A stretch of 64,000 nt of DNA from Streptomyces tendae (GCF_014650435.1 NZ_BMUY01000002.1:682001-746000), one strand, 5' to 3'; positions 8,993 to 17,610 are shown, counted from the first letter of the stretch. The notes: generated from the letters alone by a model not told the origin. Numbers and translations are program-made.

Positions 8993-9733
8993 GTGGCTGC
9001 GTCCGAATTTACTGATTTGCCGCGTTTTCCGACGGGTTTCGAGCTGGCCGAGGCCCTGACCGCGGCTGCTCGCGAACTGCACGGGACGGCCACCCCCGAG
9101 GACACCATGCACACCGCCGTCACCCTGGCGGTACGCCTGCTGCCCGACGCCGAGCACGCGGACATCTCGGAGATCCAGCGCGGCGGCCGGCTGCGCTCCC
9201 TGGCCTGGACCGACGAGACCGTGCGGTTCGCCGCCGAACCCCGGCAGGGCGGCCACGGCGGCCACACCCCGCACCCGGACTGGGAGCGCCTGTGGACCAC
9301 GCCCGTGGTGCGGACGGACGACAGCGAGGCCGACGGCGGCGGCAACGTCCTGTCCGGGCTCGGCCTGCGTTCCGCGCTGTCCCTGCGGCTGCGCGCCGAC
9401 CGGCGCCGGCTGACCGTGCTGACCGCGTACGCCCGCAAGCCGCAGGCATTCGACGAGGACGCCACCCGCATCGGGCGGCTGTTCACCGCGCACGTCTCCC
9501 TCGCGCTGGACTCGGCGACCGTGCGCGAGCAGCTCACCGAGGCGATGCGCACCCGGGACCTGATCGGCCAGGCCACCGGCATCCTGATGGAGCGCCTGGA
9601 CATCGACGCGGCCGGTGCCTTCGAGTCCCTGGTGAAGGCGTCCCAGCGGGAGAACGTGAAGCTGCGCGACCTGGCCCGCCGCATCGTCGACGCCAACTCC
9701 GGTACGGGCGGCAGAGGCGTGACCGAGCGGTGA
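8993..9733 (+). CDS. GAF-ANTAR RNA-binding antiterminator
   Basis: The N-terminal part (about residues 20-170) is a GAF-type sensor domain. The last about 60 residues are an ANTAR three-helix domain (RTRDLIGQATGILMERLDIDAAGAFESLVKASQRENVKLRDLARRIV), which binds paired hexaloop hairpins in nascent RNA and prevents termination. The GTG at 8993 is chosen because AGAGG lies 6 nt upstream; the frame is open further upstream but that extension looks unlike a protein. The stop is 18 bp before a second GAF-ANTAR gene, so the pair is probably one operon. No paired ANTAR-target hairpins were identified nearby, so the targets are likely elsewhere. Confidence 0.87.
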   Translation: MAASEFTDLPRFPTGFELAEALTAAARELHGTATPEDTMHTAVTLAVRLLPDAEHADISEIQRGGRLRSLAWTDETVRFAAEPRQGGHGGHTPHPDWERLWTTPVVRTDDSEADGGGNVLSGLGLRSALSLRLRADRRRLTVLTAYARKPQAFDEDATRIGRLFTAHVSLALDSATVREQLTEAMRTRDLIGQATGILMERLDIDAAGAFESLVKASQRENVKLRDLARRIVDANSGTGGRGVTER

Positions 9734-9751
9734 CGGGACATCCGTACGGTC

Positions 9752-10477
9752 ATGACCCCGCAGACGACCGGCCCGGGGACGGGCACGAACACGGACACGC
9801 TTGATCACGCCATGGCGCGCATCCAGGGCCTCGACACCCTGCTGCGCGACCTGACCGACCGGGCGGTCGTGCAGGTGCCCGGCGCCGTGGCCTGCTCGGT
9901 CACGGTGCGCCGCGCCGACCGGCTGATGACCCTGGCGGGCAGCACCGGCCTGCCCAGCGGCCTGGACCTGCGCCAGTACGAGAACGGCTCGGGCCCCTGC
10001 GTGGACGCCGCCGAGACGGGGGACGCGCAGTACTCCCCCGACCTGGCCGCCGAGACCCGCTGGCCCGCGTACACGGAGTACGCGCTGGCCACCGGGGTCC
10101 GCTGCGTGCTGGCGCTGCCGCTGCCCGTCGAGGGGGAGACGGGCGCCGCGCTCAACCTCTACGGCATCGAGCCCGACTCCCTGGCCCGCGGGCTGGACGC
10201 GGCCCGCGCCTTCGCGGAGCGGGCCGCGGACGCGGTGAACGAGGCCCTGCGCATCGAACGGCGGCAGGCCTCGGCGGCCGACGTGCGCACCGCTCTGCTC
10301 TCCCGCAGTGTCATAGACCAGGCGGTCGGCATGCTCATGGCCCGGGAGCGCATCGACGCCCACCGGGCCCTGGAGCGGCTGCGCCGGGCCTCACAGGACC
10401 GGAACGTCAAGCTCCGGGACCTGTGCGCCCAGGTGGTGGCCCGGGCGTCCGGCGATGCCTCACACGGCGGGCAGTGA
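9752..10477 (+). CDS. Second GAF-ANTAR regulator
   Basis: The 241-residue protein again combines a GAF sensor (about 20-165) with an ANTAR domain (SRSVIDQAVGMLMARERIDAHRALERLRRASQDRNVKLRDLCAQVV). The ANTAR part is clearly related to the one in the upstream protein, suggesting local duplication with divergence of the sensor. No strong ribosome-binding site precedes the ATG, consistent with coupling to the upstream gene. Its last 18 bases overlap the 3' end of the convergent yceI gene. Confidence 0.87.
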   Translation: MTPQTTGPGTGTNTDTLDHAMARIQGLDTLLRDLTDRAVVQVPGAVACSVTVRRADRLMTLAGSTGLPSGLDLRQYENGSGPCVDAAETGDAQYSPDLAAETRWPAYTEYALATGVRCVLALPLPVEGETGAALNLYGIEPDSLARGLDAARAFAERAADAVNEALRIERRQASAADVRTALLSRSVIDQAVGMLMARERIDAHRALERLRRASQDRNVKLRDLCAQVVARASGDASHGGQ

Positions 10478-11281
10478 CTCCCCCTGGACCGCCTGGACGT
10501 CCAGCTCGACCCTGAGCGTGGTGCCGATGGCGGCGATGCCGGCCTGGACGACCTGGTTGTAGTTCATGGCGAAGTCCTCGCGGTGCAGTTCCGCCGTCGC
10601 GCGGAACGCCGCCCGGGTGCCGCCCCAGGGGTCGGCGCCGGTGCCGAGGTAGGCCAGGTCCAGATCGACCTCGCGGACCACCCCGTGCAGGGCCAGCTCG
10701 CCGTGGACGGTCCAGCGGTCCGGGCCGGCCTCGCTCACGCCGGTGGAGCGGTAGGTGATCTCCGGGTGGCGCTCGACGTCCAGGAAGTCGGCCGAGCGCA
10801 GGTGGGTGTCGCGCATGCCGTTGCCGGTGTCGATGGAGGCCGCCTTGATCACCGCCTCCACCCGGGACTTGGTGACGTCGTCGGGCGCGATCTCGACGGT
10901 GGCGGCGAAGTCGGTGAAGCGACCGCGCACGCTGGAGATGCCCAGGTGCTGCGCGACGGCGGCCACGCTGGAGTGCGCCGGGTCGACCGTCCACGGTCCC
11001 GGCGGCGGCAGTTCGGTGCCGCCCTGCCGGGCCAGCGTCACGGTGCCGACCTCGGCCCGGCCGCTCGCGGTGACGATCGCGCTGGAGGCGGCCGGCGCGT
11101 AGCCGACCGCGGTGACGATGACGGTGTACGCCCCCGGCGTCAGCGCGGTGGTGTCCCGCACGGCGCCCTCGGTGTCCGCCTCGGCGCGCAGCACCTGCGT
11201 GCCGGTCATGTCGGTCACCGTGACGACCGCGTGCGACACGGCCCATCCGTCCCGCGTTCGGATCCTCGCGGTCAGTCCCAT
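10460..11281 (-). CDS. YceI-family lipid-binding protein with an N-terminal carboxypeptidase-regulatory-like domain
   Basis: The 273-residue protein starts with about 75 residues of transthyretin-like beta structure (VVTVTDMTGTQVLRAEADTEGAVRDTTALTPGAYTVIVTAVGY). It continues as a YceI lipocalin-like barrel (WTVDPAHSSVAAVAQHLGISSVRGRFTDF ... DTHLRSADFLDVERHPEITYRST), a fold that binds isoprenoids such as polyprenyl or quinone tails. No signal peptide is visible, so it is probably cytoplasmic. The ATG at 11281 is used because GGGAG lies 8 nt upstream. It follows the MFS gene and shares with that protein the same unusual beta domain. A joint role in lipid-like or drug handling is inferred from position only. 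Confidence 0.88.
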   Translation of the reverse strand: MGLTARIRTRDGWAVSHAVVTVTDMTGTQVLRAEADTEGAVRDTTALTPGAYTVIVTAVGYAPAASSAIVTASGRAEVGTVTLARQGGTELPPPGPWTVDPAHSSVAAVAQHLGISSVRGRFTDFAATVEIAPDDVTKSRVEAVIKAASIDTGNGMRDTHLRSADFLDVERHPEITYRSTGVSEAGPDRWTVHGELALHGVVREVDLDLAYLGTGADPWGGTRAAFRATAELHREDFAMNYNQVVQAGIAAIGTTLRVELDVQAVQGESLPAV

Positions 11282-11390
11282 CCCGTTTTCTCCCTGCAAA
11301 GGCTCAGAAAGTGGTCGTAAAGAAACCGGCCCGTGGTGGGCGGGCGCACCTCCGCTCAGAGCGCGCACGCCACCACGGGCCGGGGTTCTG

Positions 11391-13982
11391 CTACTCGCCG
11401 GGGTGGGCGAGCTCGATGTCGTGGCCGTCGGCACCGGGGCCGGCGACCGTCAGGGCCGTCGCCACGGGCGGGTAGCCGGTCGCGATGACGGTGTACTCAC
11501 CGGCGTCCAGGTCGGTGAAGGCGTACGCCCCGTCCGCGCCGGTGGTGGCCGTGCCGACCACGTTGCCCGCCGCGTCCACCAGGGTGACCCGGGCGTCGGC
11601 CAGCGGACCGTGCGGCGCCCGCACGACGCCCTGGACCTGGGCCCCGGCCTGGAGGTCGACCTCGACGCGGGTGACGCCGGTGCCGCCGACCTCCAGCGGC
11701 AGGGCGCGGGGCCGGTAGCCGGCGGCGTTGACCGCGACGGTCACCGTGCCCGGCACCAGCTCGGTGAAGGCGAACTCGCCCTGCTCACCGGTGGCGGCGC
11801 TGGCCAGCAGGTCGCCGCGCACGTCGGTGACGATCACCATGGCGTCCTTGACCGGCAGCCCGCTCTCCACGGCCCGCACCAGGCCGGTGAGCCCGCTGGT
11901 GCCGCTGAGCAGGATGTCGTAGGCGACCGGCTCGTCGTTCACGACGATCGTCGACGCCTGCGGCTGGAAACCGTCGGCGGAGGCGATCAGCACGTACGAC
12001 CCGGCGCTCGGCGCGTCGACGGCGTAGGAGCCGTCGGCCTGGGCGACGGACCGGCCGAGCTGCCGGCCGGCCAGCGAGATCAGCGTGACCGCGGCCTGCG
12101 GGACCGGCGCGGACTCGGCGCCGCGGACGAAGCCGCGCACCGCGATGCCGCCGGAGACGGGGGCCTGCGGTTCACCTGAGCCGGTCGTCGTGGCGACGGC
12201 GGCCAGCCGCTGCGTGGCCGCCGGTGCGGCGACCGGGGAGGCGGCGGTGTCCGAGACGGACGAGGTGACCGGGTCACCGGACGGCGCGGCCGACACGGAC
12301 GCCAGCGCACCGGCCGGAACCTGCTCGTCGGCGACGCGGACGGCCTCCGCGGGGGTGCCCGCCACCGGCGGGGCGGCCTCGGCCGAGGACTCCGCGGCCT
12401 GGGCGAGGGCGCCCTTGGTGCGCAGCGGGACCTCCTTGATGAACAGCGTCACCAGGAAGGCGAGCAGGGCGATCGGCGCGACGATCAGGAAGATGTCCGC
12501 GATGCCGTGCCCGTAGGCGCTCTCCAGCCACTCGCGGATGCCGGGGGGCAGCATGTCCATGTCGGGGATGGCGCCGCCGCCGGAGGCCTTGGCCGCCGCC
12601 GCCTGCTCCTGCGGGCTGAGCGAGCCGATGGTGTCCGAGGCGTAGTGGCTGATCCGGGTCGACATCACGGAGCCGAGCACCGAGACGCCCACCGCGCCAC
12701 CGAGGGACCGGAAGAAGGTGACCGTGGAGGACGCGGCACCCAGGTCGCTGGGAGCCACCTGGTTCTGCGTGCAGAGCACCAGGTTCTGCATCATCATGCC
12801 GACGCCGAGACCCATCAGCGCCATGAAGATGCCGATGTGCCAGTACGGGGTGTCGTAGCGCATGGTGCCGAGCAGGCCCAGGCCCGCGGTCAGCAGCACG
12901 CCGCCGGCCAGCAACCAGCCCTTCCACTTGCCGGTCTTGGTGATGATCTGACCGGAGACCGTGGACGAGATGAACAGGCCGCCGATCATCGGGATCGTCA
13001 TGACGCCCGACATGGTCGGGGACTTGTCCCGGGCCAGCTGGAAGTACTGGCTGAAGTAGACGGTGCCCGCGAACATCGCGATACCGACGAACAGCGAGGC
13101 CAGCGAGGCCAGGGTGATGGTGCGGTTCTTGAACAGGCGCAGCGGGATGATCGGCTCGCTGGCCTTCGACTCGACGAAGAGGAAGATCAGCGTCAGCACG
13201 ATCGCGCCGCCGACCATGGCACCGGTCTGCCACGACATCCAGGAGTACTTGTCGTCCGCGAAGGTGACCCAGACGAGCAGCAGGCAGACGGCCGCGGTGA
13301 CGAAGAAGGCGCCGGCCCAGTCGACCTTGACCTTCCGCTTGAGCACCGGCAGGTGCAGCGTCTTCTGCAGCACGATCAGCGCGAGGATCGCGAAGGGCAC
13401 GCCGACGTAGAGGCACCAGCGCCAGCCGAGCCAGCTGGTGTCGGTGATGACGCCGCCGAGCAGCGGACCGCCGACGGTGGCGACCGCGAAGGTGGCGCCG
13501 AGGTAGCCGGAGTAGCGCCCGCGCTCACGCGGGGCGATCATCGCGGCCATGATGATCTGCGCCAGGGCGGACAGACCGCCGGCGCCCAGGCCCTGGATGG
13601 CCCGCGCGGTGATCAGCATCGCGGGGTTCTGCGCCAGACCGGCCACGACGGAGCCGACGACGTAGACGATCAGGGCTATCTGGACCAGGGCCTTCTTGCT
13701 GAAGAGGTCCGCGAGCTTGCCCCACAGGGGGGTGGAGGCGGTCATCGTCAGCAGCGAGGCCGTGACGACCCAGGTGTAGGCGCTCTGGCCGCCGCCGAGG
13801 TCACCGATGATCTCGGGCAGGGCGTTGGTGACGATGGTCGAGGACAGGATCGCGCAGAACATGCCGAGCAGCAGCCCGGACAGTGCCTCCATGATCTGCC
13901 GGTGCGTCATCGGAGCGTCTCCGGAGGAGCCTCCCCCGTGCTTGGCATGAGCCCGCACACCGGCTGGTGTGGTCGTTGCCAT
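11391..13982 (-). CDS. MFS (DHA2) exporter with three C-terminal carboxypeptidase-regulatory-like repeats
   Basis: Residues 25-530 form a 14-helix EmrB/QacA-type exporter (motif near SSTIVTNALPEIIGDL, motif A GKLADLFSKK, motif C GGPLLGGVI). After an Ala/Pro-rich linker (about 530-615) come three tandem beta domains of about 78 residues, each with a G(F/Y)xP-type strand after a SYxLxAxADGF-like core (about 617-693, 694-772, 773-850). At 863 residues it is about 350 longer than a normal family member. The tail should lie in the cytoplasm if the helix count is even. The gene is 13 bp after marR, so the two form an operon. Substrate unknown. Confidence 0.9.
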   Translation of the reverse strand: MATTTPAGVRAHAKHGGGSSGDAPMTHRQIMEALSGLLLGMFCAILSSTIVTNALPEIIGDLGGGQSAYTWVVTASLLTMTASTPLWGKLADLFSKKALVQIALIVYVVGSVVAGLAQNPAMLITARAIQGLGAGGLSALAQIIMAAMIAPRERGRYSGYLGATFAVATVGGPLLGGVITDTSWLGWRWCLYVGVPFAILALIVLQKTLHLPVLKRKVKVDWAGAFFVTAAVCLLLVWVTFADDKYSWMSWQTGAMVGGAIVLTLIFLFVESKASEPIIPLRLFKNRTITLASLASLFVGIAMFAGTVYFSQYFQLARDKSPTMSGVMTIPMIGGLFISSTVSGQIITKTGKWKGWLLAGGVLLTAGLGLLGTMRYDTPYWHIGIFMALMGLGVGMMMQNLVLCTQNQVAPSDLGAASSTVTFFRSLGGAVGVSVLGSVMSTRISHYASDTIGSLSPQEQAAAAKASGGGAIPDMDMLPPGIREWLESAYGHGIADIFLIVAPIALLAFLVTLFIKEVPLRTKGALAQAAESSAEAAPPVAGTPAEAVRVADEQVPAGALASVSAAPSGDPVTSSVSDTAASPVAAPAATQRLAAVATTTGSGEPQAPVSGGIAVRGFVRGAESAPVPQAAVTLISLAGRQLGRSVAQADGSYAVDAPSAGSYVLIASADGFQPQASTIVVNDEPVAYDILLSGTSGLTGLVRAVESGLPVKDAMVIVTDVRGDLLASAATGEQGEFAFTELVPGTVTVAVNAAGYRPRALPLEVGGTGVTRVEVDLQAGAQVQGVVRAPHGPLADARVTLVDAAGNVVGTATTGADGAYAFTDLDAGEYTVIATGYPPVATALTVAGPGADGHDIELAHPGE

Positions 13983-13995
13983 GGACTTCCTTTAC

Positions 13996-14496
13996 TTACG
14001 TGGTGATCGCGGGTGTACGGGTGGACTGTGCGTCCCCGGACAGTGCGGGAGGCCGGGCCGCGGGGGCCCGGCAGTCGTCGAAGCTGGCCCTGAGGCGGGC
14101 CATGAGCCGGGAGAGCTGGCCGACCTCGTCGTCGGACCAGTCGCTCAGGCGGTGGGAGAGCAGCTGGGTGGTGCGCTCGGCGATCTCGTCGAGCTGGTCC
14201 TGCCCGGCGGGCGTCAGGCGCAGGATGCGCGAGCGCTTGTCCGCGGGGTCGGGTAGGCGTTCGATCCAGCCCCGCTCGGCGCCGTGGGCGACGTGGCGGC
14301 TGGTGACCGACATGTCCACCGCGAGCAGCTCCGCGAGCTTGCTCATGCGCATGTCCCCGTGGCGGCCGAGCAGAGTCAGTACGGCGACGGATCCGCCGGG
14401 ACAGTCGGACGGCAGCAGCCGTCCCATCTCCCGTTTCACGGCGCCGAAGGCGCTGAACTGGCGGATCAGCTCCTCGTACTGCGCCTTCTCGGCCAT
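13996..14496 (-). CDS. MarR-family repressor
   Basis: The 166-residue winged-helix protein carries the MarR core: MRMSKLAELLAVDMSVTSRHVAHGAERGWIERLPDPADKRSRILRLTPAG, containing the recognition helix and the wing with DxRxxxLxLT. The ATG at 14496 is favoured over a GTG at 14502 because GGGAGG ends 5 nt before it. It is the first gene of an operon with the fused MFS exporter and probably yceI, and repeats in its promoter look like its own operators. Such proteins usually release DNA on binding a phenolic or lipophilic drug. Confidence 0.9.
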   Translation of the reverse strand: MAEKAQYEELIRQFSAFGAVKREMGRLLPSDCPGGSVAVLTLLGRHGDMRMSKLAELLAVDMSVTSRHVAHGAERGWIERLPDPADKRSRILRLTPAGQDQLDEIAERTTQLLSHRLSDWSDDEVGQLSRLMARLRASFDDCRAPAARPPALSGDAQSTRTPAITT

Positions 14497-14513
14497 GCGC
14501 ACCTCCCGATTCG

Positions 14514-14596
14514 TTGCTTAGGGCAACCATAAGATCCGTTAGTTGCTACAGGCAAACAAAAACGGTCGGTGCGGCATAAAAAGTTGGCAAAGGCAA
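14514..14596. promoter_or_regulatory. Three TTGC-N5-GCAA-like boxes upstream of marR
   Basis: TTGCTTAGGGCAA (14514-14526) and TTGCTACAGGCAA (14543-14555) are 13-mers with TTGC/GCAA ends, 29 bp apart. A third, TTGGCAAAGGCAA (14584-14596), is weaker. The stretch is AT-richer than its surroundings and lies directly before the marR start. The dyad ends and repetition suggest MarR binding sites controlling the marR-MFS operon. Confidence 0.55.
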
Positions 14597-14701
14597 GTAT
14601 TGCGAAAGTAAATGCGCAGGTGGTAAGGGGTGGGCCGGGTCAAGAGCACTCGGTGGCCCCGCACTTGGGCCGCACTCGCGGATTCGCTAGTGTCTCGGCC
14701 C

Positions 14702-14899
14702 ATGGCTAACACCCAGGGCCCCCAGGGCAATAACGACCCCGCAGGCAGCACCCAGATGTTCCGCGCGTTCGTCGACGACGCCCCGCAGGGCCGGCAGGCG
14801 GCCCCCGCCGCCTCCTCCGGGCCCCGCGTCGGCCTGATCGTCGGCATCGTGGCCGCCGTGATCGTCGTCGCGGCCGTGGCCTGGCTGGCGCTCGGCTAG
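14702..14899 (+). CDS. Small single-helix membrane protein
   Basis: The 65-residue protein has a polar N-terminus (MANTQGPQGNNDPAG) and one C-terminal membrane helix (VGLIVGIVAAVIVVAAVAWLAL). No family is recognised. A -35-like TTGGGC (14665-14670) and -10-like TAGTGT (14688-14693) spaced by 17 bp would start transcription about 2 nt before the ATG, so the message may be leaderless; no ribosome-binding site is present. A strong terminator follows at 14952. Confidence 0.7.
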   Translation: MANTQGPQGNNDPAGSTQMFRAFVDDAPQGRQAAPAASSGPRVGLIVGIVAAVIVVAAVAWLALG

Positions 14900-14951
14900 G
14901 ACCGGCACGGGCCCCGGTCCGCTGCGGCGGCCGGTACCGGGACATACGAAG

Positions 14952-14990
14952 GCGACCGCCGTGGCACCCCCGAGGTGCCACGGCGGTCGC
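14952..14990. terminator. Bidirectional hairpin between convergent genes
   Basis: Perfect 17-bp stem (14952-14968 with 14974-14990) and a 5-nt loop. It separates the small membrane protein gene (+) from sigN (-). There is no T-run, as usual for Streptomyces. Confidence 0.8.
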
Positions 14991-15024
14991 CGTGCTGTCG
15001 TACGGGCTCTCCCGCGGCGCGGGC

Positions 15025-15990
15025 TCAGTCGGAGATGAGCCCCTCGCGCAGCTGCGACAGGGTCCGGGTGAGCAGCCGGGAGACGTGCATCTGCGAGATG
15101 CCGACCTCCTCGCCGATCTGCGACTGGGTCATGTTGGCGAAGAAGCGCAGCATGATGATCCGCCGCTCCCGGGGCGGCAGCTTGGCCAGCAGCGGCTTGA
15201 GGGACTCGCGGTACTCCACGCCCTCCAGCGCCGTGTCCTCGTAGCCCAGGCGGTCGGCCAGCGAGCCCTCGCCGCCGTCGTCCTCCGGGGCCGGGGAGTC
15301 CAGTGAGGAGGCGGTGTAGGCGTTGCCCACGGCCAGGCCGTCGACGACGTCCTCCTCGGACACGCCGAGGACGGCGGCCAGCTCGCCCACGGTCGGGGAG
15401 CGGTCCAGCTTCTGGGACAGCTCGTCGCTGGCCTTCGTCAGGGCCAGCCGCAGCTCCTGCAGACGGCGCGGGACGCGCACCGACCACGAGGTGTCGCGGA
15501 AGAACCGCTTGATCTCGCCGACGACGGTCGGCATGGCGAACGTCGGGAACTCGACCCCACGCTCGCAGTCGAAGCGGTCGATCGCCTTGATCAGGCCGAT
15601 GGTGCCGACCTGGACGATGTCCTCCATCGGCTCGTTGCGGGAGCGGAAGCGCGCGGCGGCGTAGCGCACCAGCGGGAGGTTCAGCTCGATCAGGGTGTCC
15701 CGGACGTAGGCACGCTCGGGGCTGTCCTCGTCGAGGGCGGCGAGCCGCAGGAACAGGGAGCGGGACAGGGTGCGGGTGTCGATGGCCTCCGTGGCCGGGA
15801 GGGTCTGGGCCGGCACGGCGTCGAGGCCGGGCACGGCGTCGCCGGCCCGAGCGTCGTCGACGGAGCCGGCCGGGCCGACGGAGTCGATGGGGCCGACGGG
15901 CTCGACGGGGCCGAACGCCTCGATCGAGTCGGGCGCGGTCTCGCTCTCCGCGAGCGCGAGCACCTTCGAGCTGCCCTGTTCTGCGGACAT
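15025..15990 (-). CDS. sigN: SigB/SigF-family sigma factor, likely SigN
   Basis: The 321-residue RNA polymerase sigma factor has regions 2, 3 and 4 of the SigF/SigB group: region 2 ([38 protein letters not shown] ... [19 protein letters not shown]), region 3 ([22 protein letters not shown]) and region 4 ([37 protein letters not shown]). An acidic/Gly-Pro-rich N-terminal extension of about 90 residues precedes it. The ATG at 15990 has AAAGGGGG upstream. The SigN name rests on its position immediately beside sigF, as in S. coelicolor, where SigN acts in aerial hyphae. It lies downstream of sigF on the same strand with a 292-bp gap, so it has room for its own promoter. Confidence 0.88.
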   Translation of the reverse strand: MSAEQGSSKVLALAESETAPDSIEAFGPVEPVGPIDSVGPAGSVDDARAGDAVPGLDAVPAQTLPATEAIDTRTLSRSLFLRLAALDEDSPERAYVRDTLIELNLPLVRYAAARFRSRNEPMEDIVQVGTIGLIKAIDRFDCERGVEFPTFAMPTVVGEIKRFFRDTSWSVRVPRRLQELRLALTKASDELSQKLDRSPTVGELAAVLGVSEEDVVDGLAVGNAYTASSLDSPAPEDDGGEGSLADRLGYEDTALEGVEYRESLKPLLAKLPPRERRIIMLRFFANMTQSQIGEEVGISQMHVSRLLTRTLSQLREGLISD

Positions 15991-16100
15991 GCCACCCCCT
16001 TTGGGTCGCGGGACGGTCGCGGCACACGCTCCCACGCCGGGAACGCAGCCTTCACCTGAATACCGGAGCCGAAGCCCCGGCAAACGCGTCTCCGGCAGAA

Positions 16101-16173
16101 TGTCACATGTCGGCAACGCGCTGTAGTGACATGTCGACATCCGAGATGCGAATACCCCCTGGAAACAGGGGGT
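16101..16173. promoter_or_regulatory. Repeats and hairpin in the sigF-sigN gap
   Basis: An 11-bp direct repeat ACATGTCG(G/A)CA occurs at 16105-16115 and 16129-16139, 24 bp apart, with TGTCAC (16101-16106) facing GTGACA (16126-16131). Further upstream of sigN lies a hairpin with an 8-bp stem and GAAA tetraloop (16154-16173). The first pair may be an operator for sigN and the hairpin the end of the sigF transcript. The rest of the 292-bp gap shows nothing clear. Confidence 0.4.
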
Positions 16174-16282
16174 CTGATGGGCTTTCAGCCCGATTCCGGC
16201 CGCAACGGCCCTGGTGAGCGATTCGCTCTCCCCGGTGACCCCTCGCTCGCGCTTTCGACTCCGCCCGGAGTCCCGCCCGAGC

Positions 16283-17122
16283 TTACGCGTCGATCCGGTT
16301 CGCGGACCTCAACCGCTGGAAACTACGCGCCAGTAGCCGCGACACGTGCATCTGGGAGACACCGAGTTCGGCGCTGATCTGGGACTGCGTGAGGTTGCTG
16401 TAGTAGCGCAGCAGCAGGATCCGCTGCTCCCGCTCGGGGAGCTGGACGAGCAGATGGCGCACCAGGTCCCGGTGCTCGACGCCGTCCAGCGCCGGGTCCT
16501 CGTAGCCGAGCCGGTCGAGCAGTCCGGGTAGCCCGTCGCCCTCCTGGGCGGCCTCCAGCGAGGTGGCGTGGTACGACCGTCCCGCCTCGATGCAGGACAG
16601 CACCTCCTCCTCGGTGATGCGCAGCCGCTCGGCGATCTCGGCGGTGGTCGGGGAGCGCCCGAAGGCGGTGGTGAGGTCCTCGGTGGCGCTGTTGACCTGT
16701 ACCCACAGCTCGTGCAGCCGGCGCGGTACGTGCACGGTGCGGACGTTGTCGCGGAAGTACCGCTTGATCTCGCCGACCACCGTGGGCATCGCGAACGTCG
16801 GGAACTGCACGCCCCGTTCCGGGTCGAAGCGGTCGATGGCGTTGATGAGCCCGATGGTGCCGACCTGGACGACGTCCTCCATCGGCTCGTTGCGGGAGCG
16901 GAACCGGGCGGCGGCGTAGCGCACCAGCGGGAGGTTGGCCTCGATGAGCGCCGCACGCACCCGGTCGTGCTCCGGCGTGCCCGGGGTGAGGCCCTTCAGC
17001 TCGCCGAACAGCACCTGGGTCAGGGCCCGGGTGTCGGCGCCCCGGCTGCGCTGCGGCGCGGGAGCCTCCTGGGCCTGGGCGGGCGGCGCGGGCGGTGCTT
17101 GAGGCGCAGTACTGGCCGGCAC
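16283..17122 (-). CDS. sigF: Sporulation sigma factor SigF
   Basis: The protein is a close paralogue of the neighbouring SigN: region 2 ([42 protein letters not shown]), region 3 ([22 protein letters not shown]) and region 4 ([37 protein letters not shown]). In Streptomyces SigF acts late, in spore compartments, for spore wall and pigment maturation, and depends on the whi genes. The GTG at 17122 gives 279 residues and has GGAG 6 nt upstream; the frame stays open to a TTG at 17173 (296 residues), but that extension is made of a 12-nt tandem repeat and is less convincing. No anti-sigma gene is adjacent. Confidence 0.9.
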   Translation of the reverse strand: MPASTAPQAPPAPPAQAQEAPAPQRSRGADTRALTQVLFGELKGLTPGTPEHDRVRAALIEANLPLVRYAAARFRSRNEPMEDVVQVGTIGLINAIDRFDPERGVQFPTFAMPTVVGEIKRYFRDNVRTVHVPRRLHELWVQVNSATEDLTTAFGRSPTTAEIAERLRITEEEVLSCIEAGRSYHATSLEAAQEGDGLPGLLDRLGYEDPALDGVEHRDLVRHLLVQLPEREQRILLLRYYSNLTQSQISAELGVSQMHVSRLLARSFQRLRSANRIDA

Positions 17123-17137
17123 GGTCAACTCCACCTC

Positions 17138-17173
17138 GTGATCTGTCAACTCTTCCGTCAACTCATCCGTCAA
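17138..17173 (-). repeat. Three tandem 12-nt TTGAC repeats before sigF
   Basis: Read on the minus strand, TTGACGGATGAG, TTGACGGAAGAG and TTGACAGATCAC follow each other without gaps, ending about 15 nt before the preferred sigF start. Each begins with a -35-like TTGAC. They could be overlapping promoter or activator sites, or could code an N-terminal extension if translation starts at the TTG. Confidence 0.5.
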
Positions 17174-17316
17174 AAGCGGTCATAGCATCACAAGACATGT
17201 CCACTGTGTGCAAGCACCGCATAACGTCGTGTTGAGTGAACGCGAAAAGGCCCCGCACCGGGCAGGTGCGGGGCCGAGGGCGGCGAAGCCCGGAAGCCGG
17301 AAGGCGCGGACAGACC

Positions 17317-17610
17317 CTAGAACTCGTAGTCGGCGATCACCCAGGTGGCGAACTCCCGCCACAGCGCGACGCCCGCCTGGTGCGCCGGGTGCTCGAGGTA
17401 GCGCTTGAGCGCGTCCGCGTCGTCCACCGCCGAGTTGATGGCGAAGTCGTAGGCGATGGGCCGGTCGCTGATGTTCCAGGCGCACTCCCAGAAGCGCAGG
17501 TCGTCGATCTGGCCGCCGAGCGCCCGGAATGCCTCGACACCGGCCACGACGCGCGGGTCGTCCCGCCCGACGCCGTCGTTCAGCTTGAACAGCACGAGGT
17601 GGCGGATCAT
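17317..17610 (-). CDS. Dabb (stress-responsive A/B barrel) domain protein
   Basis: The 97-residue protein is one Dabb ferredoxin-like domain: MIRHLVLFKLNDGV, YDFAINSAVDDADALKRYLEHPAHQAG and FATWVIADYEF are typical family blocks. Members are dimeric; known functions range from polyketide cyclisation to stress tolerance, so no specific reaction is assigned. The ATG at 17610 overlaps the stop of the upstream small membrane gene (TGATG) and GGAGGA precedes it, so the two are coupled. Confidence 0.87.
   Translation of the reverse strand: MIRHLVLFKLNDGVGRDDPRVVAGVEAFRALGGQIDDLRFWECAWNISDRPIAYDFAINSAVDDADALKRYLEHPAHQAGVALWREFATWVIADYEF

Noticed and set aside
16154..16173. SigB-type promoter (GGGTAT) for sigN
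   Set aside because: GGGTAT is present on the minus strand, but no GTTT-like -35 lies at the required 14-16 bp; the bases are better explained by the hairpin.
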